Source: Lentisphaeria bacterium
GTDB taxonomy: Bacteria; Verrucomicrobiota; Lentisphaeria; Victivallales; Victivallaceae
Assembly: GCA_018265615.1 (NCBI GenBank)
Contig: JABLYX010000012.1
Location: 1 to 64,000 of the forward strand
Direction: 5' to 3'
Length of the DNA: 64,000 nt
Shown piece by piece: positions 1-8,375 of this stretch. The translations under genes and the position numbers were made by a program. The stretch's first letter is position 1; the number at the start of each line of letters is the position of its first letter. The notes beneath the pieces were generated by a model. The model made no database searches. It was given only the letters and a program-made list of their open reading frames with translations, and was not told the origin of the DNA.

Positions 1-1
1 G

Positions 2-550
2 CTCTGCCGCCTGCATCCGAACAAGGGGCTGACACACCTCATCGACGCACTCGGGATCCTGAAGAAGCGGAGCATCGGCTTCCCGCCGCTCCTGATGGCC
101 GGCAGCGGCCGTGAGGGAGAGGCAATCCGCGCAAAGATCGCGGAACACGGGCTCGCCGGAAAGGTGTTCCTGATCGGCCAGGCCGATGCGGCGGAACGCG
201 ATTCCCTCATGAGCCGCGCGCGGCTCTTCCTGCAGCCCTCCGTGGTGGAGGGCATGCCGATGACGGTGCTGGAGGCGATGGCGAGCTCCTGCGCGATCGT
301 CGGAACCGACATTCCCGGCATCCGCGAGCTGCTTCGCGACGGCGTGAACGGCCGTGTTGTGCCGCCGGCCGACCCGGAAGCGCTCGCCCGCGTCATCGCG
401 GAACTCGGAGAGAGACCGGAGGAGCTCGGCAGATTCCGCGCCGCAGCCCTCGCAACCGCCAGGGAGAACACCTGGCGAGCGGTGGCCGAACGCTACATCG
501 GCCTCTTCAGCCGTGCGATCGCCGCGGGCGGAAAACCGGTCCTCCCCTGA
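2..550 (+). CDS. Glycosyltransferase, family 4 type (C-terminal part)
   Basis: The gene begins before the window; an open frame runs from base 2 and leaves 182 visible residues, essentially the nucleotide-sugar-binding half of a GT-B glycosyltransferase. The reading starts LCRLHPNKGLTHLIDAL and includes the typical donor-site segment PSVVEGMPMTVLEAMA, with the E-x7-E pair of retaining GT4 enzymes, then the TDIPGIREL loop that follows it in this family. Role: transfer of a sugar from a nucleotide sugar to an envelope or exopolysaccharide acceptor; donor and acceptor cannot be told. It converges on the minus-strand operon that ends at 562 and no clear terminator lies in the 11-base gap. Family assignment is firm, specificity unknown. 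Confidence 0.88.
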   Translation, partial: LCRLHPNKGLTHLIDALGILKKRSIGFPPLLMAGSGREGEAIRAKIAEHGLAGKVFLIGQADAAERDSLMSRARLFLQPSVVEGMPMTVLEAMASSCAIVGTDIPGIRELLRDGVNGRVVPPADPEALARVIAELGERPEELGRFRAAALATARENTWRAVAERYIGLFSRAIAAGGKPVLP

Positions 551-561
551 AGGACCCGGGC

Positions 562-1686
562 TTATAACGCCCACTTCTCCGACAGATAACGGAACGTCTG
601 CTCCGGAGTCACATTCGACGGCAGAAACATCTCATAGACTTCGGCGTCTTTCATCGCTTCGGCGGCAGTCCGCGTAACGCTGTCAAGCACCGTCGCCAGA
701 TCCGGGATGAATCCGACGGCATCGACGGCATTCGGCAGCGACGTCATGAGCCCGATGTCATCAATCTCATTCACAATCGTATTACAGATCAGCTTCGCAA
801 CTTTCTCCGGCGTGGCGCGAACCAGCCGGATCTCCCCCGGCGCGGAGCTGCGCTGCATATGGATGACGACTCCAAGCCGTGCCTTGCGGACAATCTTTTT
901 CTCACCGAAAACGCGAACCGGTTCGATCCAGCGGACCAGTTTGCTGTCATCGACGAACCGGGAGGCGAAGTTCCAGAGCGAGCGCTCGCGGCCCGTCATC
1001 GCCCGTTCCATGCTGTCCGTCATCGCCGGACAGACTTTCTTATGATACCGGTAAATATGCATCGGAATCGGGAAATGGTGAATCTCGCCGCTCCTGTCCA
1101 TCACAGCCAGATCGTCGCAGATATAATCCCAGCCGTGGGAAAGGAAATGGCTCATCAGCGAGGTTTTGCCGACTCCGCCCCAGGCGGGGAACAGGAGAGT
1201 ACGGTCTTCCCGGCAGACCGCCGAGCAATGCACGAAGGTCATGCCGCGCCTGACCATGACGAAGAACAGGACGGGAAGCATGAGATTGATGAGAAACCGC
1301 TTCGCCATGCAGGTTTCGAGATCGCAGCCGTAGCGGATGTAATATTTCCACCCCTTGTTGATCCTGAACCCGAGCCCTTTCAGGCCCTGCTTCCGGACCG
1401 GACACATCATGACGTTCAGCGTCCCGTCCTCTTCCCGGGAAACGACATAGTTCAGACGGGAGTGGCCGGTCCCATACATGGAGCTCCGGCCGACTTTGAA
1501 TTTATCCAGCTCCGTGAACGGCTCCGTCATGCCATGCAGCTCCGGAACCACTATAAAACGAATATCAGGATGCCCGTTTTCCACCGCCAGCGGAGCCATC
1601 TTCGAGCAGAGAATCTCCGCCGCCCGCATCCCGTCCGCCGCTTCTACCGAAAAAACAATGCCGTTGATATGAAACAACCGTCTCAT
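562..1686 (-). CDS. HprK-like P-loop kinase-fold protein
   Basis: A 374-residue protein that resembles the HPr kinase/phosphorylase fold (HprK-related proteins) only in its C-terminal half. The P-loop PAWGGVGKTS lies near residues 167-176 and an acidic pair, YICDDLAVM, near 189-195, the layout of the Walker A and catalytic/metal Asp region in HprK. The first 150 residues are unrelated to HprK's N-domain and hold a hydrophobic stretch (FLINLMLPVLFFVMV, about 131-145). The start has a strong purine-rich ribosome site (AAAGGGGGGACA). It lies 16 bp behind the ribokinase gene and is the last gene of the operon. HprK-related proteins of this size are often found near exopolysaccharide genes, and the facing gene is a glycosyltransferase. 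Substrate unknown; it is not a bona fide HprK on what can be seen. Confidence 0.7.
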   Translation of the reverse strand: MRRLFHINGIVFSVEAADGMRAAEILCSKMAPLAVENGHPDIRFIVVPELHGMTEPFTELDKFKVGRSSMYGTGHSRLNYVVSREEDGTLNVMMCPVRKQGLKGLGFRINKGWKYYIRYGCDLETCMAKRFLINLMLPVLFFVMVRRGMTFVHCSAVCREDRTLLFPAWGGVGKTSLMSHFLSHGWDYICDDLAVMDRSGEIHHFPIPMHIYRYHKKVCPAMTDSMERAMTGRERSLWNFASRFVDDSKLVRWIEPVRVFGEKKIVRKARLGVVIHMQRSSAPGEIRLVRATPEKVAKLICNTIVNEIDDIGLMTSLPNAVDAVGFIPDLATVLDSVTRTAAEAMKDAEVYEMFLPSNVTPEQTFRYLSEKWAL

Positions 1687-1702
1687 TGTCCCCCCTTTCT
1701 TG

Positions 1703-2581
1703 TTACAACAGTTCCTTTCGAAATGGAATTGAATCCGCTGCTCCGGGCCGGCTGACCGTGATGGCGGAAGCCCGGGTGGCGAGCTCCATCGCGGCCTTCA
1801 GCTCCATGCCTTCGAGCAGACCCGCAAACAGATAACCGATGAACGTGTCTCCGGCGCTCGTCGTGTCGACCACCTCTGCCGGGTACGGCGGAACAGTCAC
1901 CATCATCCCGTCGTCGCCGAGGAACGCGGAGCCCGCCTTGCCGAGCGTCAGGATCACGCGGCACTCCGGGTAATTCGCTTTCAGCGCGACGAGGATCGCC
2001 TTCGGATCCTCCACGCCCGCCACGCCGGCGCCTTCGATCTCGTTCACAATGAGATAGCTCAGGAGCCCGAGCGGCAGTGCCTTCGCGGCCTCAGGGTCGA
2101 ACGGCGCGAAGTTGAATGCGACGGGAATCCCCCGTTCATACGCTTTGCGGAAAATCAGATCGAGCGAATTGATCTCATTCTGCAGCAGCAGGATCCCGCC
2201 TTCGGCCGCGTCGAGCGCCGCATCGATCTCCGCTTCGGTGATCCCGCGGTTCGCGCCGCCGAACAGGATGATCGCGTTCTCCCCTTTCGAGTCGACCTGG
2301 ATCACCGCGTGTCCGGTCGGGATGTCGCCTTCGACGACCAGGGAGACATCGACTCCCGCCGCTTCGAGCGCGGAACGCAGAACTCCGCCGTCACGGCCGA
2401 TCTTCCCGGCATGCATGACCGGAGCCCCGGCGCGCGCCAGCGCGATCGACTGGTTCAGCCCCTTCCCGCCGCAGCCAACCGAGTAGCTCTCGGAGTTCAA
2501 CGTTTCACCGGGGCGGACGAAATGATCGAGCCGGTAGACATGGTCGAGGTTCATCGACCCGAGACAGACGATTTTCTTCAT
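1703..2581 (-). CDS. rbsK: Ribokinase (PfkB family sugar kinase)
   Basis: A 292-residue cytosolic PfkB kinase, the usual length for ribokinase, that should phosphorylate D-ribose or a similar sugar at O5 using ATP. The N-terminal signature LGSMNLDHVYRLDHFVRPGET and the GCGGKGLNQSIALARAG glycine-rich segment (about residues 36-52) match ribokinase, and the C-terminal catalytic signature reads DTTSAGDTF, where the general base Asp and anion-hole glycine are kept and only the usual Gly before AGD is Ser. The stop and start codons overlap by four bases with the upstream acyltransferase/synthetase gene (ATGA), so the two are translationally coupled. Ribose specificity is likely but other pentoses or hydroxymethyl nucleosides are possible. 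Confidence 0.85.
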   Translation of the reverse strand: MKKIVCLGSMNLDHVYRLDHFVRPGETLNSESYSVGCGGKGLNQSIALARAGAPVMHAGKIGRDGGVLRSALEAAGVDVSLVVEGDIPTGHAVIQVDSKGENAIILFGGANRGITEAEIDAALDAAEGGILLLQNEINSLDLIFRKAYERGIPVAFNFAPFDPEAAKALPLGLLSYLIVNEIEGAGVAGVEDPKAILVALKANYPECRVILTLGKAGSAFLGDDGMMVTVPPYPAEVVDTTSAGDTFIGYLFAGLLEGMELKAAMELATRASAITVSRPGAADSIPFRKELL

Positions 2582-4842
2582 GCCAGTTCCTCCGCGAGTT
2601 TTTTCAATTTGGCGAGGTCAAGTTTACCGCTGCCGAGCAGCGGAAGATGGTCGATCTTCACAAAATCCTCCGCTTTCGGGATCCAGAGGTTCGGAAGCTT
2701 CTCCGCGCGCAGCCCTTCGATGACCGCCGCCGGGTCAAGGTCGTCCGCCGTGTGGAAGACGACCAGCCGTTCTCCGCGTTTCGCATCCGCGCGCCCCGCG
2801 ACCGCCACCTCGCGCTCCTCGCGGCCGCGCAGGTTTGCGATCGCCTGCTCCACAAGCTCGTGCGGCACCATCTCGCCGCCGATCTTGCTGAAACGCGACG
2901 CACGTCCGGTGATGTAGACGTACCCTTCGCGGTCGATCCGCGCAATGTCGCCGGTGTTGTAGTAACCGTTCTGGATAACCCGGGCCGTCTGCTCCGGATC
3001 GTGCAGATACCCCTTCATTACGATGCCGCCCTTGACCTGCATGAGTCCGGGCAGGTCCGGCCCGAGCTCCACGCCGGAGTCGGGATCGACCACCCGCACA
3101 TGGATCCCGGGCAGCGGGATGCCGATGCTGCCGGGATGGTGCGCGTGCTTCCCGAGCAGGTAGATCGAGTTGCAGAGATTGATCGTCACGATCGGAGAAA
3201 GCTCGGTGCAGCCGTACCCTTCGATGATCTCCAACCCCGTCATTTCGCGGAATTTCGCGGCAAGCTCGGGCCGCAGCTTCTCCGCGCCGGTGATCACGAG
3301 CCGCAGCGACTTGAGCTGCTCCGGCTTCGCCTTGCGCATATAGCCCTGCAGAAAGGTCGGCGTCGCGGTCAGCAGCGTGATGTCATACTCGCCGATCGCC
3401 TTTACGACCCCCGCCGCGTCGAGCGGATTCGGCAGGTAAACCACCGGCGTCCCCGAAAGCGCGGGGAACGCGAATTCCACCGTAAAGCCGTATGCGTGGA
3501 ACAGCGGCAGGTTCCCCACGATGCGGTCGCGCCTGCTCCAGAGGATCATGCGCCAGAACGCCCAGAGGTCGCAGTTGATGTTGCGGTGGGTCAGCTGGAC
3601 CGCCTTCGGCCTGCCGGTCGAACCGCTCGAAAAGAGCAGCACGGCCTCACGGCCGACATTGAACACGCTGCGCGGTGCGAGGCGGCGCATGAGCATCCGG
3701 AACGGCATCAGCATGCAGAGGAACATCATCGAACGCTTTTCAGACTTCGTGATCTTCTTCGCCTCATCTTCGAGGATGACCATCTGCGGTGTCTCCTGCC
3801 AGCCGAGTTTATGCAGGAACCGGCGGCTGGTCAGGATCCGGTCGATCCCGGCCCGCGCGGCCGCTTCGAGCGCGACCTCGGCGCCGGCGCTGAAGTTGAT
3901 GACGGCGGGAGTCCGGTCCGCAAAGAGTACGCCGAACATCGCAGCGGCCATGGTTGTGCAGTTCGGCAGCAGGATGCCGATGTAGCGCGAATCGGTTTCA
4001 AGCCCCCGCACCCGGCGCGACAGAATCGCGGCGCGAACCAGCATCTCGAAGTTGCGGCACTTCGTCCCGTCCGCATCAAGGTAGGTCGTTTCGAACGGAT
4101 GGCGCTTTGCGCGCCTTGCGAATGCGATGTGCAGCGGCAGTTCGCCGGGCTGCGGCGCAGCCTCCGCCTCGGCGCCGAGCTCGGAAATCATCTGCCGGAA
4201 TTCGAATGCCGAAAGCGCCGGAGAGGCGGGACGCCCGATTTTCAAGCTGAAGTTCAGCGGAATCATGTGCGGGGCACGGTATTTGAGCTTCTTCTTATGA
4301 ATCGTGAAGAGCCGTCCCCAGAGCATCCCGATGCGCATCGGGATGACCGATACCTCGACGCCGGCCGGAAGCAGCGGCGCGACGCCGGAACGGAAACGCA
4401 TGAGCCCGCCGTTGCCGGAGATGCCCCCTTCCGGAAACAGACAGAGCACCTCCCCCCTGCGCAACTCGCCGCGGACCCGCTGAAAAAAACGGCGCATCGC
4501 TTTCGGGCGCGTGATCGACGGCACCCGGATCACGCCGAGATACCAGAAGAGAAAACGGGTCGGCACAAAATCGAGAACCTCCTGCCGCACCATGAATTTG
4601 ACCGGACGCCGTGAAGCCGACTGAATCAGCAGCATGTCGATCAGCGAAACATGGTTCGAAACCAGCAGCACCGGCCCCGAATCCGGAATATTCTCCTCCC
4701 CCTCGACCCGGAGCCGCACAAGCGTATGGCGCAGAATCCAGACCAGCAGCTTCATCGAAAGCGCGGGGCGCAGGAAGAGGATCAGCATCCCCAGCAGGAT
4801 GAGAAGGTCGAAGGCAATGAGGAAGATCGTCGAAGAATCCAT
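2578..4842 (-). CDS. aas: Fused lysophospholipid acyltransferase / acyl-ACP synthetase (Aas-like)
   Basis: A 754-residue membrane-associated fusion with the architecture of Aas, which re-acylates 2-acyl-glycerophosphoethanolamine using fatty acids it activates itself. An N-terminal hydrophobic segment (about 5-30) is followed by a PlsC domain with the H-x4-D motif NHVSLID (about 63-69) and the FPEGGISGNG block. Residues about 220-754 are an AMP-binding acyl-activating domain: the phosphate loop LLFSSGSTGRPK, the GYGCTELSP motif, and the YNTGDIARID and GR/K motifs near the C-terminus. E. coli Aas is 719 residues, so the length fits. The gene sits 9 bp after the metallo-hydrolase gene and overlaps rbsK, inside the six-gene operon. 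Why a lipid-repair enzyme lies among sugar kinases is not explained by sequence. Confidence 0.85.
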   Translation of the reverse strand: MDSSTIFLIAFDLLILLGMLILFLRPALSMKLLVWILRHTLVRLRVEGEENIPDSGPVLLVSNHVSLIDMLLIQSASRRPVKFMVRQEVLDFVPTRFLFWYLGVIRVPSITRPKAMRRFFQRVRGELRRGEVLCLFPEGGISGNGGLMRFRSGVAPLLPAGVEVSVIPMRIGMLWGRLFTIHKKKLKYRAPHMIPLNFSLKIGRPASPALSAFEFRQMISELGAEAEAAPQPGELPLHIAFARRAKRHPFETTYLDADGTKCRNFEMLVRAAILSRRVRGLETDSRYIGILLPNCTTMAAAMFGVLFADRTPAVINFSAGAEVALEAAARAGIDRILTSRRFLHKLGWQETPQMVILEDEAKKITKSEKRSMMFLCMLMPFRMLMRRLAPRSVFNVGREAVLLFSSGSTGRPKAVQLTHRNINCDLWAFWRMILWSRRDRIVGNLPLFHAYGFTVEFAFPALSGTPVVYLPNPLDAAGVVKAIGEYDITLLTATPTFLQGYMRKAKPEQLKSLRLVITGAEKLRPELAAKFREMTGLEIIEGYGCTELSPIVTINLCNSIYLLGKHAHHPGSIGIPLPGIHVRVVDPDSGVELGPDLPGLMQVKGGIVMKGYLHDPEQTARVIQNGYYNTGDIARIDREGYVYITGRASRFSKIGGEMVPHELVEQAIANLRGREEREVAVAGRADAKRGERLVVFHTADDLDPAAVIEGLRAEKLPNLWIPKAEDFVKIDHLPLLGSGKLDLAKLKKLAEELA

Positions 4843-4851
4843 GCGGCAGGT

Positions 4852-5469
4852 TCACTCCAGATGTTTCAGTTGTTCACGGAACTCCTCAAGCGTCGCGCAC
4901 TGCAGATACGGATTGTGCGCCTTCTCTTCCCCCAGGGTACGGGACGGAACTTCGCCGTAGTCGTGCCCGGAGTAAACCACGAGCCTGTCCGGCAGGGGCA
5001 GGAGTTTCTTTGTTATGGTCTCGAACATCTCTTTCGAACGGCAGAAGCCGATACAGCCGACGAAAAGCGTATCCCCGGTAAAAAGCGCCGAATCATCGGA
5101 GAGCCGGAACGAGACCGAGTCGCGGGTGTGCCCCGGCGTCGCAAGCGCTTCGATCCAGCCGTCCCCGAACGGCAGTTTCTGTCCGTTGCGCAGCTTGATT
5201 TCCCCGGCATGCGGATGGGTCGGGTGGCTCACAATCCCGGCAGGGAAAAAGCTGCGCGCTTCCCCGAGGCATTCGCAATGATCCTGATGACCGTGCGTCA
5301 GCAGGATGTAGCGCGGCGTGAGCGGCCCGGCCGCTTCCACGGCACGGCGGATCACATCGCAGTCGCCGGTCGGGTCTACCAGCGCGGCGTCGCCATTATC
5401 CGCGACGATAAGATAGGAAAAATTATGATCGTAACCGCCGACCCGCAATTGTTCCACATGAAACGGCAT
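4852..5469 (-). CDS. MBL-fold metallo-hydrolase (glyoxalase II-like)
   Basis: A 205-residue single-domain metallo-beta-lactamase-fold hydrolase. The metal motif LTHGHQDHCE (H-x-H-x-D-H, about residues 59-66), the ATPGHTRDSVSF histidine, the FTGDTLFVG aspartate and the YSGHDYGE histidine are all present, giving a complete two-metal site. The pattern is that of YcbL/GloB-like thioester hydrolases, which cleave S-lactoylglutathione or related small thioesters, but the C-terminal glutathione-binding region of true glyoxalase II is missing. It starts 1 bp after the stop of the upstream ROK gene and is 9 bp before the Aas-like gene, so it is certainly in the same transcript. Substrate not assignable. 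Confidence 0.85.
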   Translation of the reverse strand: MPFHVEQLRVGGYDHNFSYLIVADNGDAALVDPTGDCDVIRRAVEAAGPLTPRYILLTHGHQDHCECLGEARSFFPAGIVSHPTHPHAGEIKLRNGQKLPFGDGWIEALATPGHTRDSVSFRLSDDSALFTGDTLFVGCIGFCRSKEMFETITKKLLPLPDRLVVYSGHDYGEVPSRTLGEEKAHNPYLQCATLEEFREQLKHLE

Positions 5470-5470
5470 A

Positions 5471-6454
5471 TCAGTACTCCCCGAGCGCCAGCGCCAGCGC
5501 CGCGTAATCGCCGATCGCCTCGCCCAGCGCGGCGGGGACGACCCGGCACCGTTCTGCGGCGGCAGGGAGCGCCTCTTCGGCGATGCTCCGCTCCATGGCC
5601 GGGCGCAGCAGCCGTTCCGAACGCGCGAACACGCTGCCGATCACGATGAGCTCCGGATTCAGCAGGTCGATCAGCAGAGCGAGCCCGCGCCCGAGATAGC
5701 GCCCGCACTCCTCGTAAATTGCAAGCGCGAGCGGGTCGCCGGCCTCGGCCGCATCGCCGACGATTTTCGCATTCAGGCCCGGCAGCGCGTCACAGGAGGC
5801 GCACCATGCGACCCTCTTCCCGAGCTGAAGCTGTTCCCGGGCCCGCATCGCCGCGAGCTGCGCGATGCCGCCGCCGGAGCAGAACCCCTCGAACGACCCC
5901 GCCTTGCCGAACCCGACCGGACCGGCCGGAGCGAGCCGGATGTGGCCGCACTCGCCCGCCGAGTCGCAGATTCCGCTGTAGAGCCGTCCGTCGAGGATGA
6001 GTCCGGCGCCGAGCCCGGTTCCGAAGGTCAGGAAAATCATGCTTCCCACGCCGCGCCCCGCGCCGAATTTCCACTCGGCGACGGCTCCGGCGTTCGCGTC
6101 GTTCTGGAGACGGACCGGGGTTCCGAGCTCCGCACACAGAATCTCCGCCGCCGGGATCCGGTCCCAGCCGGGCAAATTCGGCGGCGAGAGAATCACACCG
6201 CTCCGGCTGTCGAGCGGCCCCCCGCAGGAGACGCCGCAGCCGCGCAGCATATCACGCGAAACGGAATGCCGGGAACAGAGTTCCCTTCCGAGCGAGGCAA
6301 GTGTTTCAAGACACGCCCGGGGAGTCGCGGCTTCCGCAGTCGGGAATTTGACCTTGTCGAGGATTTCGATCGATCCGCCGGGACCCGCCGCGCCGAGGAT
6401 GCAGGCGCACTTGGTCCCGCCGATGTCGATGCCGAGAAGATGATTCCGTTCCAT
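5471..6454 (-). CDS. ROK-family sugar kinase or kinase-like protein lacking the zinc-site cysteines
   Basis: A 327-residue ROK protein. The ATP phosphate loop GIDIGGTKCACILG sits at the N-terminus, which fixes the start at the ATG at 6454; a longer open frame upstream is out of family. Further ROK blocks follow: LQNDANAGAVAEWKFGAG (catalytic Asp in NDAN) and ECGHIR. The zinc-binding motif C-x-C-G-x-x-G-C-x-E of typical ROK kinases reads V-G-F-G-K-A-G-S-F-E here: all three cysteines are lost while Gly and the last Glu remain. The gene lies 26 bp downstream of a second ROK gene that keeps the motif, so this looks like a diverged duplicate, either a zinc-free kinase or a protein with changed function. 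No helix-turn-helix is present, so it is not a ROK repressor. Confidence 0.82.
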   Translation of the reverse strand: MERNHLLGIDIGGTKCACILGAAGPGGSIEILDKVKFPTAEAATPRACLETLASLGRELCSRHSVSRDMLRGCGVSCGGPLDSRSGVILSPPNLPGWDRIPAAEILCAELGTPVRLQNDANAGAVAEWKFGAGRGVGSMIFLTFGTGLGAGLILDGRLYSGICDSAGECGHIRLAPAGPVGFGKAGSFEGFCSGGGIAQLAAMRAREQLQLGKRVAWCASCDALPGLNAKIVGDAAEAGDPLALAIYEECGRYLGRGLALLIDLLNPELIVIGSVFARSERLLRPAMERSIAEEALPAAAERCRVVPAALGEAIGDYAALALALGEY

Positions 6455-6480
6455 GGAGGCTTCCGTTCCCTTCCGAGCCG

Positions 6481-7473
6481 TCAGCGGTTCTTTTCTTCCT
6501 GTTCTTTCAGGTAGTTCAGCGCGGCGGCTACGCCGGCGTAGTACCCGATATCGCGCCGGAGCTCGGAGGAAACGAGTTCGCACGCCTCCATCGGCTCCTT
6601 CCAGCAGAACTGCGGCAGATACTTTTTGATCGGGTCGGTATAGAGATCGCCGACCGCCCATGCGAGCGTGCCGAGCACGAGCCGCTCCGGATTGAACATG
6701 TTGATGAACATGCCGAACGCCTGCGCGTTGCGGAGACTCATCTCATCCCAGAGCGCGACGGCGTACGGGTCGTTCGCGCGCACCGCCTTTTCGAGCGGCA
6801 CCATGTCGATCGCATTCACGTTGCCGTTGACGAGCTGCATGATCATGCTGTCGGGCCTGTCACGCAGCTCCTCCTGCATGCGCTGGGCGAGCGCACGGCC
6901 GCCGGCATATGCCTCGTAACACCCCTTGAGCCCGCAGTTGCACTGGCGGCCGCCGAGCTCGACGCAGATGTGGCCGAGCTCACCGGCGCTCAGCGCGCGG
7001 CCACCGCGAACAAGATGGTTCGCGGCGATGATGCCGCCGCCGATGCCGGTGCTCATCGTGAGATAGATGAAATCCCGGCAGCCGCGGCCCGCGCCGAAGA
7101 ACCACTCCGCAAGAGCGCCGCAGTTCGCGTCATTCTCAAAACAGCCCGGCAGTTTCAGGTTGTCGCGCAGGTACTGGAGGATCGGCACGTTGCGCCAGTG
7201 GCGGTTGTTGGTCGGCGCGGTCATGATGCCGTTGGCGGGGTCGGCCGGGAACGGCGCGGAGATGCCGAACGCGGCGATGTCGCTCATTGAGAGCCCCGCC
7301 CCGGCGACAAGCTTCTTCGCCTCTTCAACCATCTTCGGAAGAACGTCGTCCGGATAGGTGTCGACGTTCTCAATGCGCGCCTTGCCTGAAATCCGCCCTT
7401 CACTCGACCCGAGCCCGACTCCGATTTTGGTTCCGCCAACGTCGAAACCGAGTACCAGTTTTTCCTGTGCCAT
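6481..7473 (-). CDS. ROK-family glucokinase-like sugar kinase
   Basis: A 330-residue cytosolic ROK kinase that probably phosphorylates glucose or another hexose or N-acetylhexosamine at C6. The N-terminal phosphate loop LGFDVGGTKIGVGLG, the catalytic segment FENDANCGALAEWFFGAG and the intact zinc motif CNCGLKGCYE, preceded by GELGHICV, are all present. The start at 7473 is preferred over a GTG ten codons earlier because GGAG lies 8 bases before the ATG. It is the first gene of the minus-strand operon and has its own promoter at 7534-7562, divergent from the ExbB gene. A stretch near the C-terminus (INMFNPERLVLGT) matches the family. The exact sugar is unknown. Confidence 0.88.
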   Translation of the reverse strand: MAQEKLVLGFDVGGTKIGVGLGSSEGRISGKARIENVDTYPDDVLPKMVEEAKKLVAGAGLSMSDIAAFGISAPFPADPANGIMTAPTNNRHWRNVPILQYLRDNLKLPGCFENDANCGALAEWFFGAGRGCRDFIYLTMSTGIGGGIIAANHLVRGGRALSAGELGHICVELGGRQCNCGLKGCYEAYAGGRALAQRMQEELRDRPDSMIMQLVNGNVNAIDMVPLEKAVRANDPYAVALWDEMSLRNAQAFGMFINMFNPERLVLGTLAWAVGDLYTDPIKKYLPQFCWKEPMEACELVSSELRRDIGYYAGVAAALNYLKEQEEKNR

Positions 7474-7513
7474 ATTTTTCTCCGTTTTTTTGGATTTTGT
7501 CACAAATATACAT

Positions 7514-7541
7514 TTGCAGAATATAACCCCTGTATTATATT
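7514..7541 (+). promoter_or_regulatory. Promoter of the exbB-exbD-tonB-like operon
   Basis: TTGCAG (7514-7519), 16 nt, TATATT (7536-7541), about 36 nt before the likely transcript-to-start distance of the ExbB gene at 7584. It occupies almost the same bases as the minus-strand promoter. Confidence 0.5.
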
Positions 7542-7562
7542 TTATAAAGGGTGTATTTTCAA
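7534..7562 (-). promoter_or_regulatory. Sigma-70-type promoter of the sugar-kinase operon
   Basis: On the minus strand TTGAAA (7557-7562), 17 nt, then a perfect TATAAT (7534-7539). It reads toward the ROK gene starting at 7473 and leaves a leader of about 55 nt. It overlaps the divergent promoter for exbB, so the two polymerase sites exclude each other. Confidence 0.6.
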
Positions 7563-7583
7563 CTTTCTCGGAGTTTTTTCAAT

Positions 7584-8375
7584 ATGGTCCATTTTTCCGT
7601 CATTCTAGCGGCGACTCCCGGAGTCTACTACGCGTTTGAGAACAGCGACATGGTCGGCAAAAGCATCGTCGTGCTGCTGCTCGTGATTTCCACCTTCACC
7701 TGGTCGGTCATGATCGAGAAAGGGATTTCGCTCTACCGGGCAAAAAAGCTGTCGCGCCAGTTCGTCGCCCGCTTCAAGTCGAATACCAAAAGCATCACGA
7801 ACCCGCAGATGCTGCGGGAAGCGGCGGGCAATGCGAGCCCCGCCGCCCAGATCTACAACCAGGGAGTCGAAAGACTGCTGGAGTTCTACGAAAGCGACCC
7901 CGCCACGTTCAGCCGCACAACCGGGGTGTCGGTCCGCCCGACCCGACTCTCCGAAGCGCAGTACAATGCGATCGAAGCCGTGCTGATCAGTGAAGTCTCC
8001 GGGCAGGAGATCGAGCTGGAGACCCGCGTCGGCTTTCTCGCCACGATGGTCAGCGTGAGCCCGTTCCTCGGCCTTTTCGGAACGGTCTGGGGCGTCATGC
8101 TCGCGTTCTGCGGCATCGCCGCGGCCGGCAAGTCGGACTTCTCGGCGCTGGCGCCGGGCGTCGCAGGCGCGCTGCTGACCACGGTGGCGGGCCTGATCGT
8201 CGCGATCCCGTCCCTCATCGGCTACAACCTGCTGACCTCGACGATCCGCAACATCACGACGCAGCTCGACAATTTTTCGGACGAATTCATGGCGCGCATC
8301 AAGCTTGAACAATTGAACATCGCCAGAGAGTTGGCCCGGGAGCAGGCCGCCAATTCCGCGGGGGAGGCCGAATAA
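7584..8375 (+). CDS. exbB: MotA/TolQ/ExbB proton-channel family protein
   Basis: A 263-residue inner-membrane protein forming the proton channel with ExbD/TolR. One hydrophobic segment lies near the N-terminus (SIVVLLLVISTFTWSVMI) and two in the C-terminal half, which holds the family core VSPFLGLFGTVWGVMLAF and the segment GVAGALLTTVAGLIVAIPSLIGYN. The ATG at 7584 is chosen over the GTG at 7551 because GGAG lies 10 bases before it. The stop codon directly abuts the ATG of exbD, and a TonB/TolA-like gene follows, so this is a complete energy-transduction operon. Whether it powers outer-membrane import (Ton) or envelope constriction (Tol) is undecided; no Pal or TolB is present. Confidence 0.9.
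   Translation: MVHFSVILAATPGVYYAFENSDMVGKSIVVLLLVISTFTWSVMIEKGISLYRAKKLSRQFVARFKSNTKSITNPQMLREAAGNASPAAQIYNQGVERLLEFYESDPATFSRTTGVSVRPTRLSEAQYNAIEAVLISEVSGQEIELETRVGFLATMVSVSPFLGLFGTVWGVMLAFCGIAAAGKSDFSALAPGVAGALLTTVAGLIVAIPSLIGYNLLTSTIRNITTQLDNFSDEFMARIKLEQLNIARELAREQAANSAGEAE

Noticed and set aside
562..1686. True HPr kinase/phosphorylase (hprK)
   Set aside because: The N-terminal domain differs and no HPr or PTS gene is near; only the P-loop and DD region resemble HprK.
2647..4614. A 655-codon plus-strand open frame opposite the Aas-like gene
   Set aside because: Antisense shadow of a protein with intact PlsC and AMP-binding motifs.
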